Assembly: GCA_963777095.1 (NCBI GenBank)
Contig: CAVZOY010000006.1
Location: 62,001-126,000, forward strand
From: CAVZOY01 sp963777095
GTDB lineage: Bacteria; Actinomycetota; Actinomycetes; Mycobacteriales; Geodermatophilaceae
Length of the DNA stretch: 64,000 bases
Direction of reading: 5' to 3'
Numbering within the stretch: the stretch's first letter is position 1; each line of letters starts with the position of its first letter. The notes under the pieces were generated by a model that had not been told where the DNA came from, did no database searches, and was given only the letters and a program-made list of their open reading frames with translations. A program made the position numbers and the translations under genes. Below are positions 18,600 to 27,970 of the stretch, piece after piece.

Positions 18600-18624
18600 C
18601 CGGTTGGCAGGTCCTGCCAACCGG
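18600..18624. repeat. 25-base perfect palindrome
   Basis: CCGGTTGGCAGG-T-CCTGCCAACCGG has 12-bp perfect arms around a single T. With a one-base centre and no T-run after it, it fits a dimeric-protein operator better than a terminator. Confidence 0.85.
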
Positions 18625-18793
18625 TACTCGCCGGCGCCACCCCACAAGCCGACGACGGTCTGGCCGCAACCAGGCCGACATCTGCCAGGCGCGGCGCCCC
18701 GCACGCCGCGGGACACAGCGAGGTCACCGTCGGCCTCAGTCGTCACATCGCGCACACGGGGCCACTCGACCCCCTCCCGACGCGGCGCAAGCG

Positions 18794-18821
18794 TCAGTCC
18801 GGGCAACCGGGGTGCCGATGA
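18794..18821 (+). promoter_or_regulatory. Candidate sigma-28-type promoter for the flgB operon
   Basis: TCAG (18794-18797), 16 bases, GCCGATGA (18814-18821), followed by GGAAC. The flbD and flhA motifs read almost the same (GCCGATGAGAA). Confidence 0.45.
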
Positions 18822-18935
18822 GGAACCTGCACGGACAGCACGCTTTCGCCACGGATCGGCGGACTCAGCACTCGTTCGCGAGTGTCTTCCGCGTACCCGG
18901 AGGTCGATCGTGTCCTGTTCCCCGTGGCCGTCGCC

Positions 18936-19283
18936 GTGATCGGCGACGTCACCTCGTCGGCGCTGAAAGCAGCGCTCGACGGCTTGGCCCAACGTCAGCG
19001 GGTGACCGCCGACAACATCGCCAACATCAACACCCCTGGCTTCCTCGCCGGCCGGGTGGACTTCGAGTCCTCCCTGCGCGGCGCGCTCGCCGGCGGGGAG
19101 AACCCGGCATCGGCCATGGCCGTCGTCGCGCGCTCGCTGGAGCCGACGAACACCAACGGCAACAACGTCAACCTCGACACCGAGACGGTCAGCGCGACCG
19201 AGACCGGCCTGCGCTACCAGCTGGCCCTCAACGCGCTGGACGGCAAGTACAACAGCCTCCGCACGGCCCTGAGGACGAGTTGA
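18936..19283 (+). CDS. flgB: Flagellar basal-body rod protein FlgB
   Basis: 115 residues from GTG 18936 (VIGDVTSSALKAALDGLAQR), which matches normal FlgB N-termini. An in-frame GTG at 18882 falls inside a leader hairpin and is less likely. RVTADNIANINTPGFLAGRV is the rod-protein signature and LRYQLALNALDGKYNSLRTA the C-terminal helix. It is the first gene of the long rod/MS-ring/export operon. Its stop shares a base with the flgC ATG (TGATG). Confidence 0.92.
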   Translation: MIGDVTSSALKAALDGLAQRQRVTADNIANINTPGFLAGRVDFESSLRGALAGGENPASAMAVVARSLEPTNTNGNNVNLDTETVSATETGLRYQLALNALDGKYNSLRTALRTS

Positions 19284-19684
19284 TGTTCGACCAACTCGGA
19301 ATCAGCGGCTCGGGCCTGCTCGTGCACCGCAAGTGGCTCGACGCGGTGTCGGACAACATGGCCAACATCAACACGGTCAACCCGTACGACGAGGCGCCGT
19401 TCCGCGAGCGTCTCATCGTCGCCGAGGCCATGGAGTACGGCTCCGGCGAGGGCGGCGTCCGCACCGCGCAGGCGCAGTTCGGCGGGGACCCCAACGGCCG
19501 GGTCGTCTACGAGCCCGACCACCCGCTGGCCAACGAGGACGGCTACGTCCGGTATCCGGACATCGACCTCGGCGACCAGATGGTGCAGCTGATGATCGCG
19601 CAGCGCGGCTACCAGGCCAACCTCGCCGTCGTCGAGCGGGCCACCGCGTCCTACCAGGCTGCGCTGCAGCTCGGGAAGCGCTGA
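19283..19684 (+). CDS. flgC: Flagellar basal-body rod protein FlgC
   Basis: 133 residues. MFDQLGISGSGLLVHRKWLD, AVSDNMANINTVNPYDEAPF and the C-terminal MVQLMIAQRGYQANLAVVER match FlgC. It is a proximal rod subunit assembled in the periplasm-like space. It overlaps flgB and fliE by one base at each end (TGATG). Confidence 0.95.
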   Translation: MFDQLGISGSGLLVHRKWLDAVSDNMANINTVNPYDEAPFRERLIVAEAMEYGSGEGGVRTAQAQFGGDPNGRVVYEPDHPLANEDGYVRYPDIDLGDQMVQLMIAQRGYQANLAVVERATASYQAALQLGKR

Positions 19685-20010
19685 TGACCAGCCCGCTCGG
19701 CGGCATCGCCCCGGTCGGCATCGGCGCGGTCGGCAACACCACCGCGATCACGAACGCCGGCATCCCCGCGCTCAAGACCGGCGAGGGCGGCGACGGCTTC
19801 GCGGCCACGCTCGCCGCCGTCTTCGACAAGCTGCAGGGGGCCCAGAACACCAGCAACCAGCTGGCCACGCAGGCCGCCACCGGCGACCTGAAGGACGTGC
19901 ACGACTACATGATCGCCAGCACCGAGGCGGGGCTGGCGACCGAGATGGTCGTGACCATCAAGAACAAGGCCGTTGAGGCCTTCAACGAGATCATGAGGAT
20001 GCCCGTCTGA
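19684..20010 (+). CDS. fliE: Flagellar hook-basal body complex protein FliE
   Basis: 108 residues. FAATLAAVFDKLQGAQNTSN, GDLKDVHDYMIASTEAGLAT and TIKNKAVEAFNEIMRMPV are the conserved FliE segments. It links the MS ring to the rod. Both ends overlap neighbours by one base (TGATG). Confidence 0.95.
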   Translation: MTSPLGGIAPVGIGAVGNTTAITNAGIPALKTGEGGDGFAATLAAVFDKLQGAQNTSNQLATQAATGDLKDVHDYMIASTEAGLATEMVVTIKNKAVEAFNEIMRMPV

Positions 20011-21606
20011 TGAAGTCGGCACTCGCCGGGACGGTGGAGCGCGCCCGCGCCACCCTCTCCACCATCAGCCTGGGGCAGAAGGTCGTCATCGGCCTTCTGC
20101 TCGCCGGGCTGCTCCTCGGCGGGTTCTACTTCTACAGCTGGATCACCACGCCCACCCAGGCTCCGCTGTTCTCGAACCTCGCCTCGACCGACGCCTCGGC
20201 GATCGTCGAGGAGCTCAACGCCGAGGGTGTCGCCTACGAGCTCACCGACGGCGGCACGACGATCATGGTCGCCAAGGACTCGGTGTACGACCTGCGCCTC
20301 TCGATGAGCGGCAAGGGCCTGCCGGCCGGCTCCGACACGGGGTACGCGCTGCTGGACGAGCAGGGCATCACGACCAGCGAGTTCCAGCAGCAGGTCACCT
20401 ACCAGCGGGCCCTCGAGGGCGAGCTGTCCAAGACGCTGGAGTCGCTGGAGGGCGTCCGCCAGGCCGTCGTGCACGTCGCGCTGCCCGAGGACGAGGTCTT
20501 CGTGACCGACCAGAAGGAGCCCACCGCGTCGGTGCTGCTCGACCTGGCCGCCGGTACCGAGCTGTCCGGCGAGCAGATCGCCGCCGTCACCAACCTGGTC
20601 TCCTCGAGCATCCAGGGCATGGAGCCGCAGCAGGTGACGGTCACCGACGCGGCCGGGCAGGTGCTGTCGGCCCCCGGCACGGGGGCTGCGTCCGCGGCCA
20701 ACGACGCCCGTTCCGAGGTGGAGCAGTCCACCGAGGCGCGGCTGCGGGAGAACGCCGAGCGGGTGCTGGAGAGCGTGGTCGGCGCCGGCAAGGCCGTGGT
20801 CTCCGTGCGCGCGGACATGGACCTGGCCGCGCGGACCAGCACGTCGGAGACCTACAGCGACCCGAACACCACGCCGTCCTCGGAGAGCACGACCACCGAG
20901 GAGTACACCGGCGACGGCGCCCCCGTCGGCGGCGTGCTCGGCCCGGAGAACACCGCCGACGCGCTGGACAACACCGGCGGCGCGACCGGGGGCAACAACT
21001 ACAACAAGGGGTCCACGACCACGAACAACCCGGTCGACAAGACCGTGGAGAACACCGAGGACAACACCGGCCGGATCAACCGGCTGACCGTCTCCGTGGT
21101 CATGGACGCCGCGGTCGCCGGCGCGCTCAACCAGCAGCAGCTGCAGGACCTCGTCGGCAACGCCGTCGGCCTCGACACGACGCGCGGGGACGCCATCACC
21201 GTCGCCGCGATGCCGTTCGACACCAGCGCCGCCGACTCCGCAGCCGCCCAGATGGAGGCCGCCCGCGAGGCCGAGGAGCAGGAGAAGCTCTGGTCGATGG
21301 TCCGCTCCGGCGCCATCGCGGCAGGCATCGTCCTCGTCGTCCTCGTCGTGTGGCTGCGCTCGCGCAAGCGCGAGGAGGTTCGAGGAGGAGTACGAGCCGC
21401 TGGCCCTCGACGACGAGATGCTCGCCGAGCTGGAGCGGCTGCGCGTCGCCTCCACCCGCGAGGTCGTCGTCCGCGACACCGCGCAGCTCGAGGCCGAGGC
21501 CGCCGAGCGGCAGCGGGTCCGGGGCGAGATCTCGACGATGGTCAGCGAGCGGCCGGACGAGGTGGCCTCGATGCTGCGCGGCTGGCTGACCGAGAACAAG
21601 GCGTGA
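20010..21606 (+). CDS. fliF: Flagellar MS-ring protein FliF
   Basis: About 531 residues. Membrane segments lie at about 25-45 (KVVIGLLLAGLLLGGFYFYS) and about 435-455 (IAAGIVLVVLVVWLRSRK). Between them are the ring-building domains (APLFSNLASTDASAIVEELN; GEQIAAVTNLVSSSIQGMEP). A Gly/Asn/Thr-rich loop precedes the second membrane segment. An extra G near 21378 shifts the frame. Correction gives REEFEEEYEPLALDDE and then the FliG-binding tail ending TENKA. Confidence 0.95.
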
Positions 21607-21619
21607 GGGGGGCTCGGTC

Positions 21620-22702
21620 ATGAGTATCGCGAGTGTGGAACAACTGGTCGGGCTGCTCCCGGGCGGCGGCGGCGCGGCCGCCCCGGCGGTGCCGGCTCGC
21701 CCGGACATGCCCGGCATCCGCAAGGCCGCGGTCTTCCTCGCCCAGATGTCCAAGGAGGAGGCCGGGGTCATCCTGGCCCAGCTGCGTCCCCGCGAGGTCG
21801 AGTCGATCACCCGGGAGCTCATGCGCCTGGGCTCGGTCGAGCCCGACGACGTCGACGGCGTCCTCGAGGAGTTCCACGACCTCATGACCGCCGCGCGCTT
21901 CGTCGGCCGCGGCGGCGTCGAGTTCGCCCGCGACATCCTCGCGGCGGGTCTCGGCGAGGACAAGGCCGGCGACATCCTGTCGCGGCTCAACGTCGTCTAC
22001 ACCGAGGTGCCGTTCGCCTCGCTGCGCAACGCCGACGTCCGCCAGCTGGTCACCTTCCTCAAGGACGAGCACCCGCAGGTCATCGCCCTGGTGCTGGCGC
22101 ACCTGTCGGCCGCCCAGTCGGCCGAGGTGCTCTCCGGCTTCCCGCCGGACCAGCAGGCCGAGGTCGCGCACCGCATCGCCACGATGGACCGCACCTCGCC
22201 GGAGATGGTCCGCCTGGTCGAGGAGGAGCTGCAGCGCCGGATGGGCTCGATCCTGGCCCACCAGGACATGAGCACCGTCGGCGGCGTGGAGACCCTCGTC
22301 GAGATCATCAACCGCTCGCCGCGGCCCACCGAGCGCTCGATCCTCGAGTGGCTCGACGACGCCGACCCCGAGCTGGCCGAGCAGGTGCGCTCGCAGATGT
22401 TCGTCTTCGAGGACATCGTCACCATCGACGACCGCTCGCTGCAGCTGGTGCTGCGCGAGGTCGAGGCCAACGACCTGGCCACGGCGCTCAAGGGCGTCCG
22501 GCCCGACGTCCGGGACAAGATCCAGCGCAACCTCTCCGAGCGGGCCGCCGAGAACCTCGCCGAGGAGATCGAGCTGCTCGGCCCGGTGCGCACCCGCACC
22601 GTCGAGGAGGCGCAGGCCAAGGTCGTCGCGGTCATCCGCACCCTCGAGGAGCAGGGCGTGCTCACCCTCTCCCGCGGCGCCGACGACGAGTTCGTCGCGT
22701 GA
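21620..22702 (+). CDS. fliG: Flagellar motor switch protein FliG
   Basis: 360 residues, intact. The middle EHPQVIALVLAHLSAAQSAE and the C-terminal VFEDIVTIDDRSLQLVLREV with ALKGVRPDVRDKIQRNLSER are the FliG armadillo and torque domains, including the charged residues that meet MotA. It forms the top of the C-ring on FliF. The stop overlaps the fliH start (GTGA). Confidence 0.97.
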   Translation: MSIASVEQLVGLLPGGGGAAAPAVPARPDMPGIRKAAVFLAQMSKEEAGVILAQLRPREVESITRELMRLGSVEPDDVDGVLEEFHDLMTAARFVGRGGVEFARDILAAGLGEDKAGDILSRLNVVYTEVPFASLRNADVRQLVTFLKDEHPQVIALVLAHLSAAQSAEVLSGFPPDQQAEVAHRIATMDRTSPEMVRLVEEELQRRMGSILAHQDMSTVGGVETLVEIINRSPRPTERSILEWLDDADPELAEQVRSQMFVFEDIVTIDDRSLQLVLREVEANDLATALKGVRPDVRDKIQRNLSERAAENLAEEIELLGPVRTRTVEEAQAKVVAVIRTLEEQGVLTLSRGADDEFVA

Positions 22703-23387
22703 CGTTGCGGGAGGGAGCGCTGCTCCGCGGTGCCGCGGCCGTCGCGGCCACGCGCTACGCCACCGCGGCGCCGGCACGGGCGGCGGCGGCGGACAACGGC
22801 ACCGGCTTCCGGCTCGGCGACGTCTACGCCGCGGAGCTGACCCGGCTGCGCCAGCAGGCACACGCCGAGGGCTACGCGGCCGGCCACGCCGAGGGCGTGC
22901 TCGCCGCGGAGACGGTCGTCGCCGAGGCCGAGCGCGCGGCGGCCACCCGGCTGGCCGAGGCGCAGGCGCGGTGGGACCGCCGGCTCGCGTCGGCGACCGC
23001 CTCGCTCGCGGCCGCGGCCGCGCAGCTGGAGGCCGCGGTCGTGCCGGTGGCCGACGACGTCCGCGACTCGATCATCGCCGCCGTCCTCACCCTGGTCGAG
23101 GACCTGCTCGGCCGGGAGCTCGCCCTGGCCGACTCCCCCGCCCTGGACGCCGTCCGCCGGGCGCTCACGCTCTGCCCGGCCGACGCCCCGATCGTGCTCC
23201 GGCTGCACCCCGACGACCTCGCCGACGTGCCGGCCGAGGCGCTGGCCGAGCTGCCCGACTCCGTCCAGGTCGTCGCCGACGCCCGGATCGAGCGCGCCGG
23301 CGCGGTCGCCGAGACCGGCCCGCGGCGGATCGACGCCCAGCTCGGTGCGGCTCTGGAGCGCGTGCAGGCGGTCGCTCGTCCGCATGA
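22699..23387 (+). CDS. fliH: Flagellar assembly protein FliH
   Basis: About 229 residues from GTG 22699. An Ala/Glu-rich coiled coil at about 45-110 (AHAEGYAAGHAEGVLAAETV) precedes a C-terminal domain (VADDVRDSIIAAVLTLVEDL; VETG-like AGAVAETGPRRIDAQLGAAL). One base appears missing near 23372. Adding it gives ERVQAVRSSA and a TGA overlapping the fliI ATG (ATGA). FliH regulates the FliI ATPase at the export gate. Confidence 0.87.
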
Positions 23388-24717
23388 CCGAGAGCTCCGC
23401 CGTGCCGGTCGGCCTGCTCGACCGTGCCCGCTCCGCCGCGCGTCCGCAGGTGACCGGCTCGGTCACCGGCGCGATGGGCCTGACGCTCACCGTCGACGGC
23501 GTCACCGCCGCCGTCGGCGACCTGGTCGAGGTCGAACCCCGGCGAGCGCGGCCTGCTCGCCGAGGTCGTCGCCGTCGGCCGCGACCGGCTCACCTGCATG
23601 CCGCTGGGCGCGCTCTCCGGCGTGCACTCCGGCGCCCCGGTCCGGCCCACCGGCCGTCCGCTGCAGGTGCCCGTCGGCGAGGCGCTGCTCGGCCGGGTGC
23701 TCGACGGCCTCGGTCGACCGGTCGACGGCGGCCCAGCCGCTGGGCTCGCGGGTGTCCTGGGTGGACCTCGCCAGCGAGACACCGCACGCGCTGTCGCGCA
23801 CCCGCGTCGACGAGCCGCTGACCTTCGGCGTCCGCGCGCTGGACACCCTCGTGCCCTGCGGCAAGGGCCAGCGCCTGGGCATCTTCGCCGGCTCCGGCGT
23901 CGGCAAGTCGACGCTGCTCGCGCAGATCACCCGCGGCACCGACGCCGACGTCCGGGTCATCGGGCTGATCGGCGAGCGTGGCCGCGAGGTGCGCGAGTTC
24001 CTCGAGGAGAACCTCGGCGAGGAGGGCATGGCGCGCACCGTCGTCGTCGTCGCCACCTCCGACGAGCCGCCGCTGGTGCGGCTCAAGGCCGCGTTCGTGG
24101 CCACCCGGATCGCCGAGGCCTTCCGCGACGAGGGCCGCGACGTGCTGCTGCTGATGGACTCGATCACCCGCACGGCCATGGCCCAGCGCGAGGTGGGGCT
24201 GTCGGCCGGCGAGCCGCCGGCCACGCGCGGCTACCCGCCGAGCGTCTTCGCGATGATGCCGCAGCTGCTGGAGAAGGCCGGTACGGGCGCGACCGGATCG
24301 ATCACCGGCCTCTACACCGTGCTGGTCGAGGGCGACGACCACAACGAGCCGATCGCCGACACCGCGCGGTCGATCCTCGACGGGCACATCGTGCTGACCC
24401 GCAAGCTCGCCACCACCGGCCACTTCCCGGCGATCGACGTGCTCGAGTCGATCTCCCGCGTCGCCACCGCCGTCGTGCCGCCGCAGCAGATGACCGACGC
24501 CCGCGAGATCCGCCGGCTGATGGGCGCTCTGCGCGACGTCAAGGAGCTCATCGAGATCGGCGCCTACCAGGCCGGCAGCGATCCGCTGGTCGACCGCGCC
24601 CGGGCGCTCGCCCCGCAGATCGAGGCCTTCCTGCAGCAGCCGGTCGAGGACTCCACGCCCGCGCCCGAGGCGTGGGCATGGCTGCAGCGCATCGTCCGCT
24701 CCGGCGTCGCCGCGTGA
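23384..24717 (+). CDS. fliI: Flagellum-specific ATPase FliI
   Basis: About 443 residues. Walker A GSGVGKST (about 23891), Walker B VLLLMDSITR, and the F1-type MAQREVGLSAGEPPATRGYP are all present. The C-terminus IGAYQAGSDPLVDRA is normal. Extra C residues near 23539 (VEPGERGLLAEVV after repair) and 23732 (VDGGQPLGSRVSW after repair) break the N-terminal barrel. It energises type III export with FliH and FliJ. GTGA overlap with fliJ. Confidence 0.96.
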
Positions 24718-25167
24718 AGCGCGCCGCCTTCCGGCTGAAGCCGGTGCTCGAGCTGCGCCGCACCGAGGAGCGCGCCGCCGCCCAGGCCGCCGCGGAGGCC
24801 GCCGCCGCGGCCGCCGACGCCGACCGCCGCGCCACCGACCGCGAGAACGCGCTGGCCACCGCCGCGCTGCCCACGTCCACCTCGGCCCAGGTCTTCGTGG
24901 CCACGCGGTCGCTGCTGGCGACGGCCGCCGCCGACGCCTCGGCCGCCCGCGCGATGGCCACCGCGTCGGCCGAGCAGGCCGAGGCGGTCCGCGCCGAGTG
25001 GACCGCCGCCGCCCAGCGCACCAAGGGCCTCGAGCGGCTCGAGGAGCGGCACCACGCCGCGCTGCAGCACGCCGCGGACGTCGCCGAGGAGCGCGCCGTC
25101 GACGACCTGGTCACCGGCCGCGCCGGGCGCCGCGCCGACGACCGGGGAGGTCCCGTGGAAGGCGTGA
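24714..25167 (+). CDS. fliJ: Flagellar export protein FliJ
   Basis: This two-helix coiled coil is about 150 residues from GTG 24714. VKRAAFRLKPVLELRRTEER is the usual FliJ start. Long Ala/Arg/Glu heptads follow (RLEERHHAALQHAADVAEER). The frame runs into the next gene unless a +1 change at about 25100-25140 is assumed. With it the stop is TGA 25165-25167, overlapping the next GTG, and the length becomes normal for FliJ. It couples FliI to FlhA. Confidence 0.82.
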
Positions 25168-26113
25168 CCCTCGTGCAGGCCCGGATCAGCGAGATCCAGG
25201 CCCGCTTCGCCGCACCGGTCCGCCGCACCGGCTCCGACGGACTGGACCAGCGCCGCCTCGGCCGCCGGGCTGACCGGCAGCGACGCGGTCGGCGCATCGG
25301 TCGCCGCCGGCGGCGGGACGGCGAGCGAGGCCGCCGTCGTCGCCGAGGCGCAGAAGTACCTCGGCGTCCCCTACCTGTGGGGCGGCACCGACCCGGCCAA
25401 GGGCCTGGACTGCTCCGGCTTCACCCAGCTCGTCTTCGGCAACCTCGGCATCGACCTGCCGCGGGTCTCCTCGCAGCAGGCCACCGCCGGCAAGGCCGTC
25501 GCCTCGCTGGCCTCGGCCCGCCCGGGCGACCTGGTCTTCTTCGACCACGACTCCTCCCGGCCGGGCATCGACCACGTCGGCATCTACATCGGCGGCGGCA
25601 AGATGATCGCCGCCCCGCAGCCGGGCGAGTCGGTCAAGGTCCAGGACGTCGGCAACCCGGTCGCCATCCGCCGCGTGCTGCCGGAGGCGAGCGCGCCCGC
25701 TCCCCTGCCCGCGGCGTCGACGGCGTCGCTGGCGGAGCGTGCCGTACGCCGACCTGTTCACGCGGGCGGGCAACCGGCACGGCGTCGACCCGGCCCTGCT
25801 GGCCGCGGTCGCCTCGCAGGAGTCCGGGTTCGACTCGGGCGCGGTCAGCTCCGCGGGCGCCCAGGGGCTCATGCAGTTCATGCCGGCCACCGCGCGCGGC
25901 CTCGGCGTGAACCCGCTGGACCCGACCTCCGCGGTGAACGGCGCGGCCAAGTACCTGAGCGACCTCACCCAGCAGTTCGGCTCGACCTCCCTGGCGCTGG
26001 CGGCCTACAACGCCGGGCCCGGGACGGTGAGCCGCTACGGCGGCATCCCGCCCTATCCCGAGACCCAGAACTACGTGCGAGCCGTGTTGAACAAGGCGGA
26101 GGCCTACAGATGA
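25164..26113 (+). CDS. NlpC/P60 and SLT lytic transglycosylase, flagellar peptidoglycan hydrolase
   Basis: About 315 residues after joining. The C40 domain at about 55-165 has Cys in LDCSGFTQLVF and His in GIDHVGIYIGGGKMI. The SLT domain at about 195-310 has catalytic Glu in SQESGFDSGAVSSAGAQGLM and then QFMPATARGLGV and ALAAYNAGPGTVSRYG. Extra bases near 25230-25250 and 25738 shift the frame. In this operon it probably opens the wall for the rod, the job FlgJ does elsewhere. No signal peptide is seen, so it may leave through the flagellar export gate. ATGA overlap with fliK. Confidence 0.88.
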
Positions 26114-27491
26114 CAGTCCCTATGCCTGCGGCGGCCTCTTCCGCCGTTCGCCCTAGCGGCGCACCCTCGACGAGCGACTCCGGCGGCACCGACAGCGCCG
26201 AGCCGTTCGCCTCCGCCCTGGACGGCGCCCTGGGCTCCGGCCGCTCGGAGGTCGACGGCGCCGGGGCGCAGGCCGGCGGCGACCCGCGGCCGACCAGGAG
26301 GAGGCGGCGGGCGCGGAGGGCGCGACCGGCACGCCCAGCCGAGCCGGGGGCGACGCCGCCGGGCGGCGTCGTCGCGGCGCTCTGGGCGCTGCTCTCCGGC
26401 GCGGCGAAGACTCCCCCGGCGGCCGACGCGAGCGTCGAGTCGACGGAGGTCCCCGCCGTCGGCACCCCGGTCGCCGCGGGTCACACCAAGACCGACGGAG
26501 TGCCGCCGGGCCGGGCAGTGGCGCTGGCCCGGGCCGCCGGCGTCGCGCACGGACTGCACGGCACCCAGCCCGGCAAGCTCGCCGAGGCCGCGCCCGATGC
26601 CGCGACCCCGCTCCCGGCTACCGCCGCACCGAGCACCGCAGCCCCGGCGGTCGCAGCCGCCCAGGCGGCCGCCGCGGCGCTCGCCGCGGCCGGCGTCGAG
26701 GGGATCGCCGTCGACACCACCGAGCACGACCGACGCCGTTCGCCACGGCGCCCGCGGGCTCCGACCGTGGCCGCCGCCCCGGCGACCGCACCCACCACCA
26801 CCGTCGCCGACGGCGAGGGGGCGCCCGGCACGGCACCGTCGTCGGCCACCACCGACCTGCCGGTCGCCGCGCCTGCGGCCGCAGGCGGGAACGCGGCCGA
26901 CACCGGCACCGGGCACCGGCACCGGCGAGGAGAGCTCGGCGCCCACGGAGGCCGTCGCCACGACCGGCCAGGCCGGTGCCACCACCTCGACGGTCCCGGT
27001 CGCCCGGACCGAGGCCAGCCACCGGCGCCGCCGTGGCGCAGCCGGTCAGCGGTCAGATCGCCAAGCAGGTGGCGGTGCTGCGCGGCGGCCCGGACGGCAG
27101 CCACACCATGACCGTGGTGCTGACGCCGGAGACGCTCGGCCCGGTCGAGGTCTCGGTGACCGTGTCGCAGGGCACCGTCGAGCTCACCCTCCGCGGCGCC
27201 CACGAGCACGGGCGCGCGGCGCTGCTCGACGCCCTGCCCGACCTGCGCCGCGACCTGGAGGCGGCCGGCCTCACCTGCTCGCGGCTCGACGTCGACCGCG
27301 GGAGCCGCGACGGAGCCTGGTCGTCGTCCCAGCAGAACGCCGGCCGGTTCGGCGACCAGGGCCCCGGTGGCCGTGGGTCGCAGCAGGACCGGCCCGACGG
27401 AAGTGCCCGTCCGTGGCACAGGTCCGCCGATACAGGAGAGGGCCCCCGGGCCACCACCCGATCCGCGTCCGGCCTGGACGTCCGGGTCTGA
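26110..27491 (+). CDS. fliK: Flagellar hook-length control protein FliK
   Basis: About 459 residues. The long Ala/Pro/Thr-rich N-terminal part is the usual secreted ruler region. The C-terminal domain is clear: VAVLRGGPDGSHTMTVVLTP-ETLGPVEVSVTVSQGTVEL. Arg-rich stretches at about 26290-26345 and 26735-26760 are out-of-frame reads; shifting gives AADQEEAAGAEGATGTP in the first. Single extra bases near 26912 and 27020 bring in TGTGTGEESSAPTEAV and TGAAVAQPVSGQ. At least six frame changes make this the worst-affected gene. Confidence 0.85.
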
Positions 27492-27505
27492 GAGGAGACC
27501 GCACG

Positions 27506-27919
27506 ATGAGCAGCCCCGTGAGCGGAATCGGGACGTACACCAGCCCCGCGTCGACGACGGTCGAGCGGCCCGACCAGATGGGCAAGGACACCTTCCTCAA
27601 GCTCCTGGTCGCGCAGATGAAGTACCAGGACCCCGCCAACCCGGCGAGCAGCAGCGAGTTCATGGCGCAGACCGCGACCTTCACCCAGGTGGAGAAGCTC
27701 GAGGAGATCGCCGCCCAGAACGCCGCGATGCTCATCCTCCAGGAGGCGAGCACGGCCGGTGCCATGGTCGGCCGCTCGGCCACCTACACCGACACGAACG
27801 GCGCCGCCGTCACCGGCAAGATCACCGCGGTCCGGCTCGCCACGGGCGACCAGGAGGCCGTCGCCGTCATCGGCGGCAAGGAGATCCCCGTCGGCCGCAT
27901 CACCGAGCTCTCCCAGTAG
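27506..27919 (+). CDS. flgD: Flagellar hook assembly (scaffolding) protein FlgD
   Basis: 137 residues, intact. MGKDTFLKLLVAQMKYQDPA-NPASSSEFMAQTATFTQVEK is the FlgD signature. It is short, since it ends soon after the MVGRSATYTDTNGAAVTGKI segment and so lacks most of the FlgD Ig/tudor domain of proteobacteria. It caps the growing hook. The ATG has GAGGAGA upstream. flgE follows. Confidence 0.94.
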   Translation: MSSPVSGIGTYTSPASTTVERPDQMGKDTFLKLLVAQMKYQDPANPASSSEFMAQTATFTQVEKLEEIAAQNAAMLILQEASTAGAMVGRSATYTDTNGAAVTGKITAVRLATGDQEAVAVIGGKEIPVGRITELSQ

Positions 27920-27970
27920 CCCCGCAGCCCTCAGACCCGCCCGCCTCCCGACCCCGAGGAGTTCCTCGCC

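Larger units (their letters stand above)
18495..18935. other. 441-base intergenic region before the flgB operon
   Basis: No convincing gene. It holds a 25-base perfect palindrome (18600-18624), a GCCGAT promoter candidate (18794-18821), and a leader hairpin CACTCG-TTCG-CGAGTG (18869-18884) with a UUCG tetraloop. ORFs through it have no recognisable product. Confidence 0.6.

Noticed and set aside
18882..18935. Longer FlgB start at GTG 18882
   Set aside because: It lies inside a UUCG-loop hairpin, and the extra 18 residues do not resemble FlgB N-termini.
26290..26350. Arg-rich stretch in FliK (RPTRRRRRARRAR) that looks like a nucleic-acid binding motif
   Set aside because: Shifting one frame gives an acidic Ala/Glu sequence normal for FliK, so the stretch is an out-of-frame read.
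10507..27491. Calling the frame-broken flagellar genes pseudogenes
   Set aside because: Sequence on both sides of every break is fully conserved, codon bias is unchanged and overlaps are kept. Decay would also leave substitutions and larger deletions.
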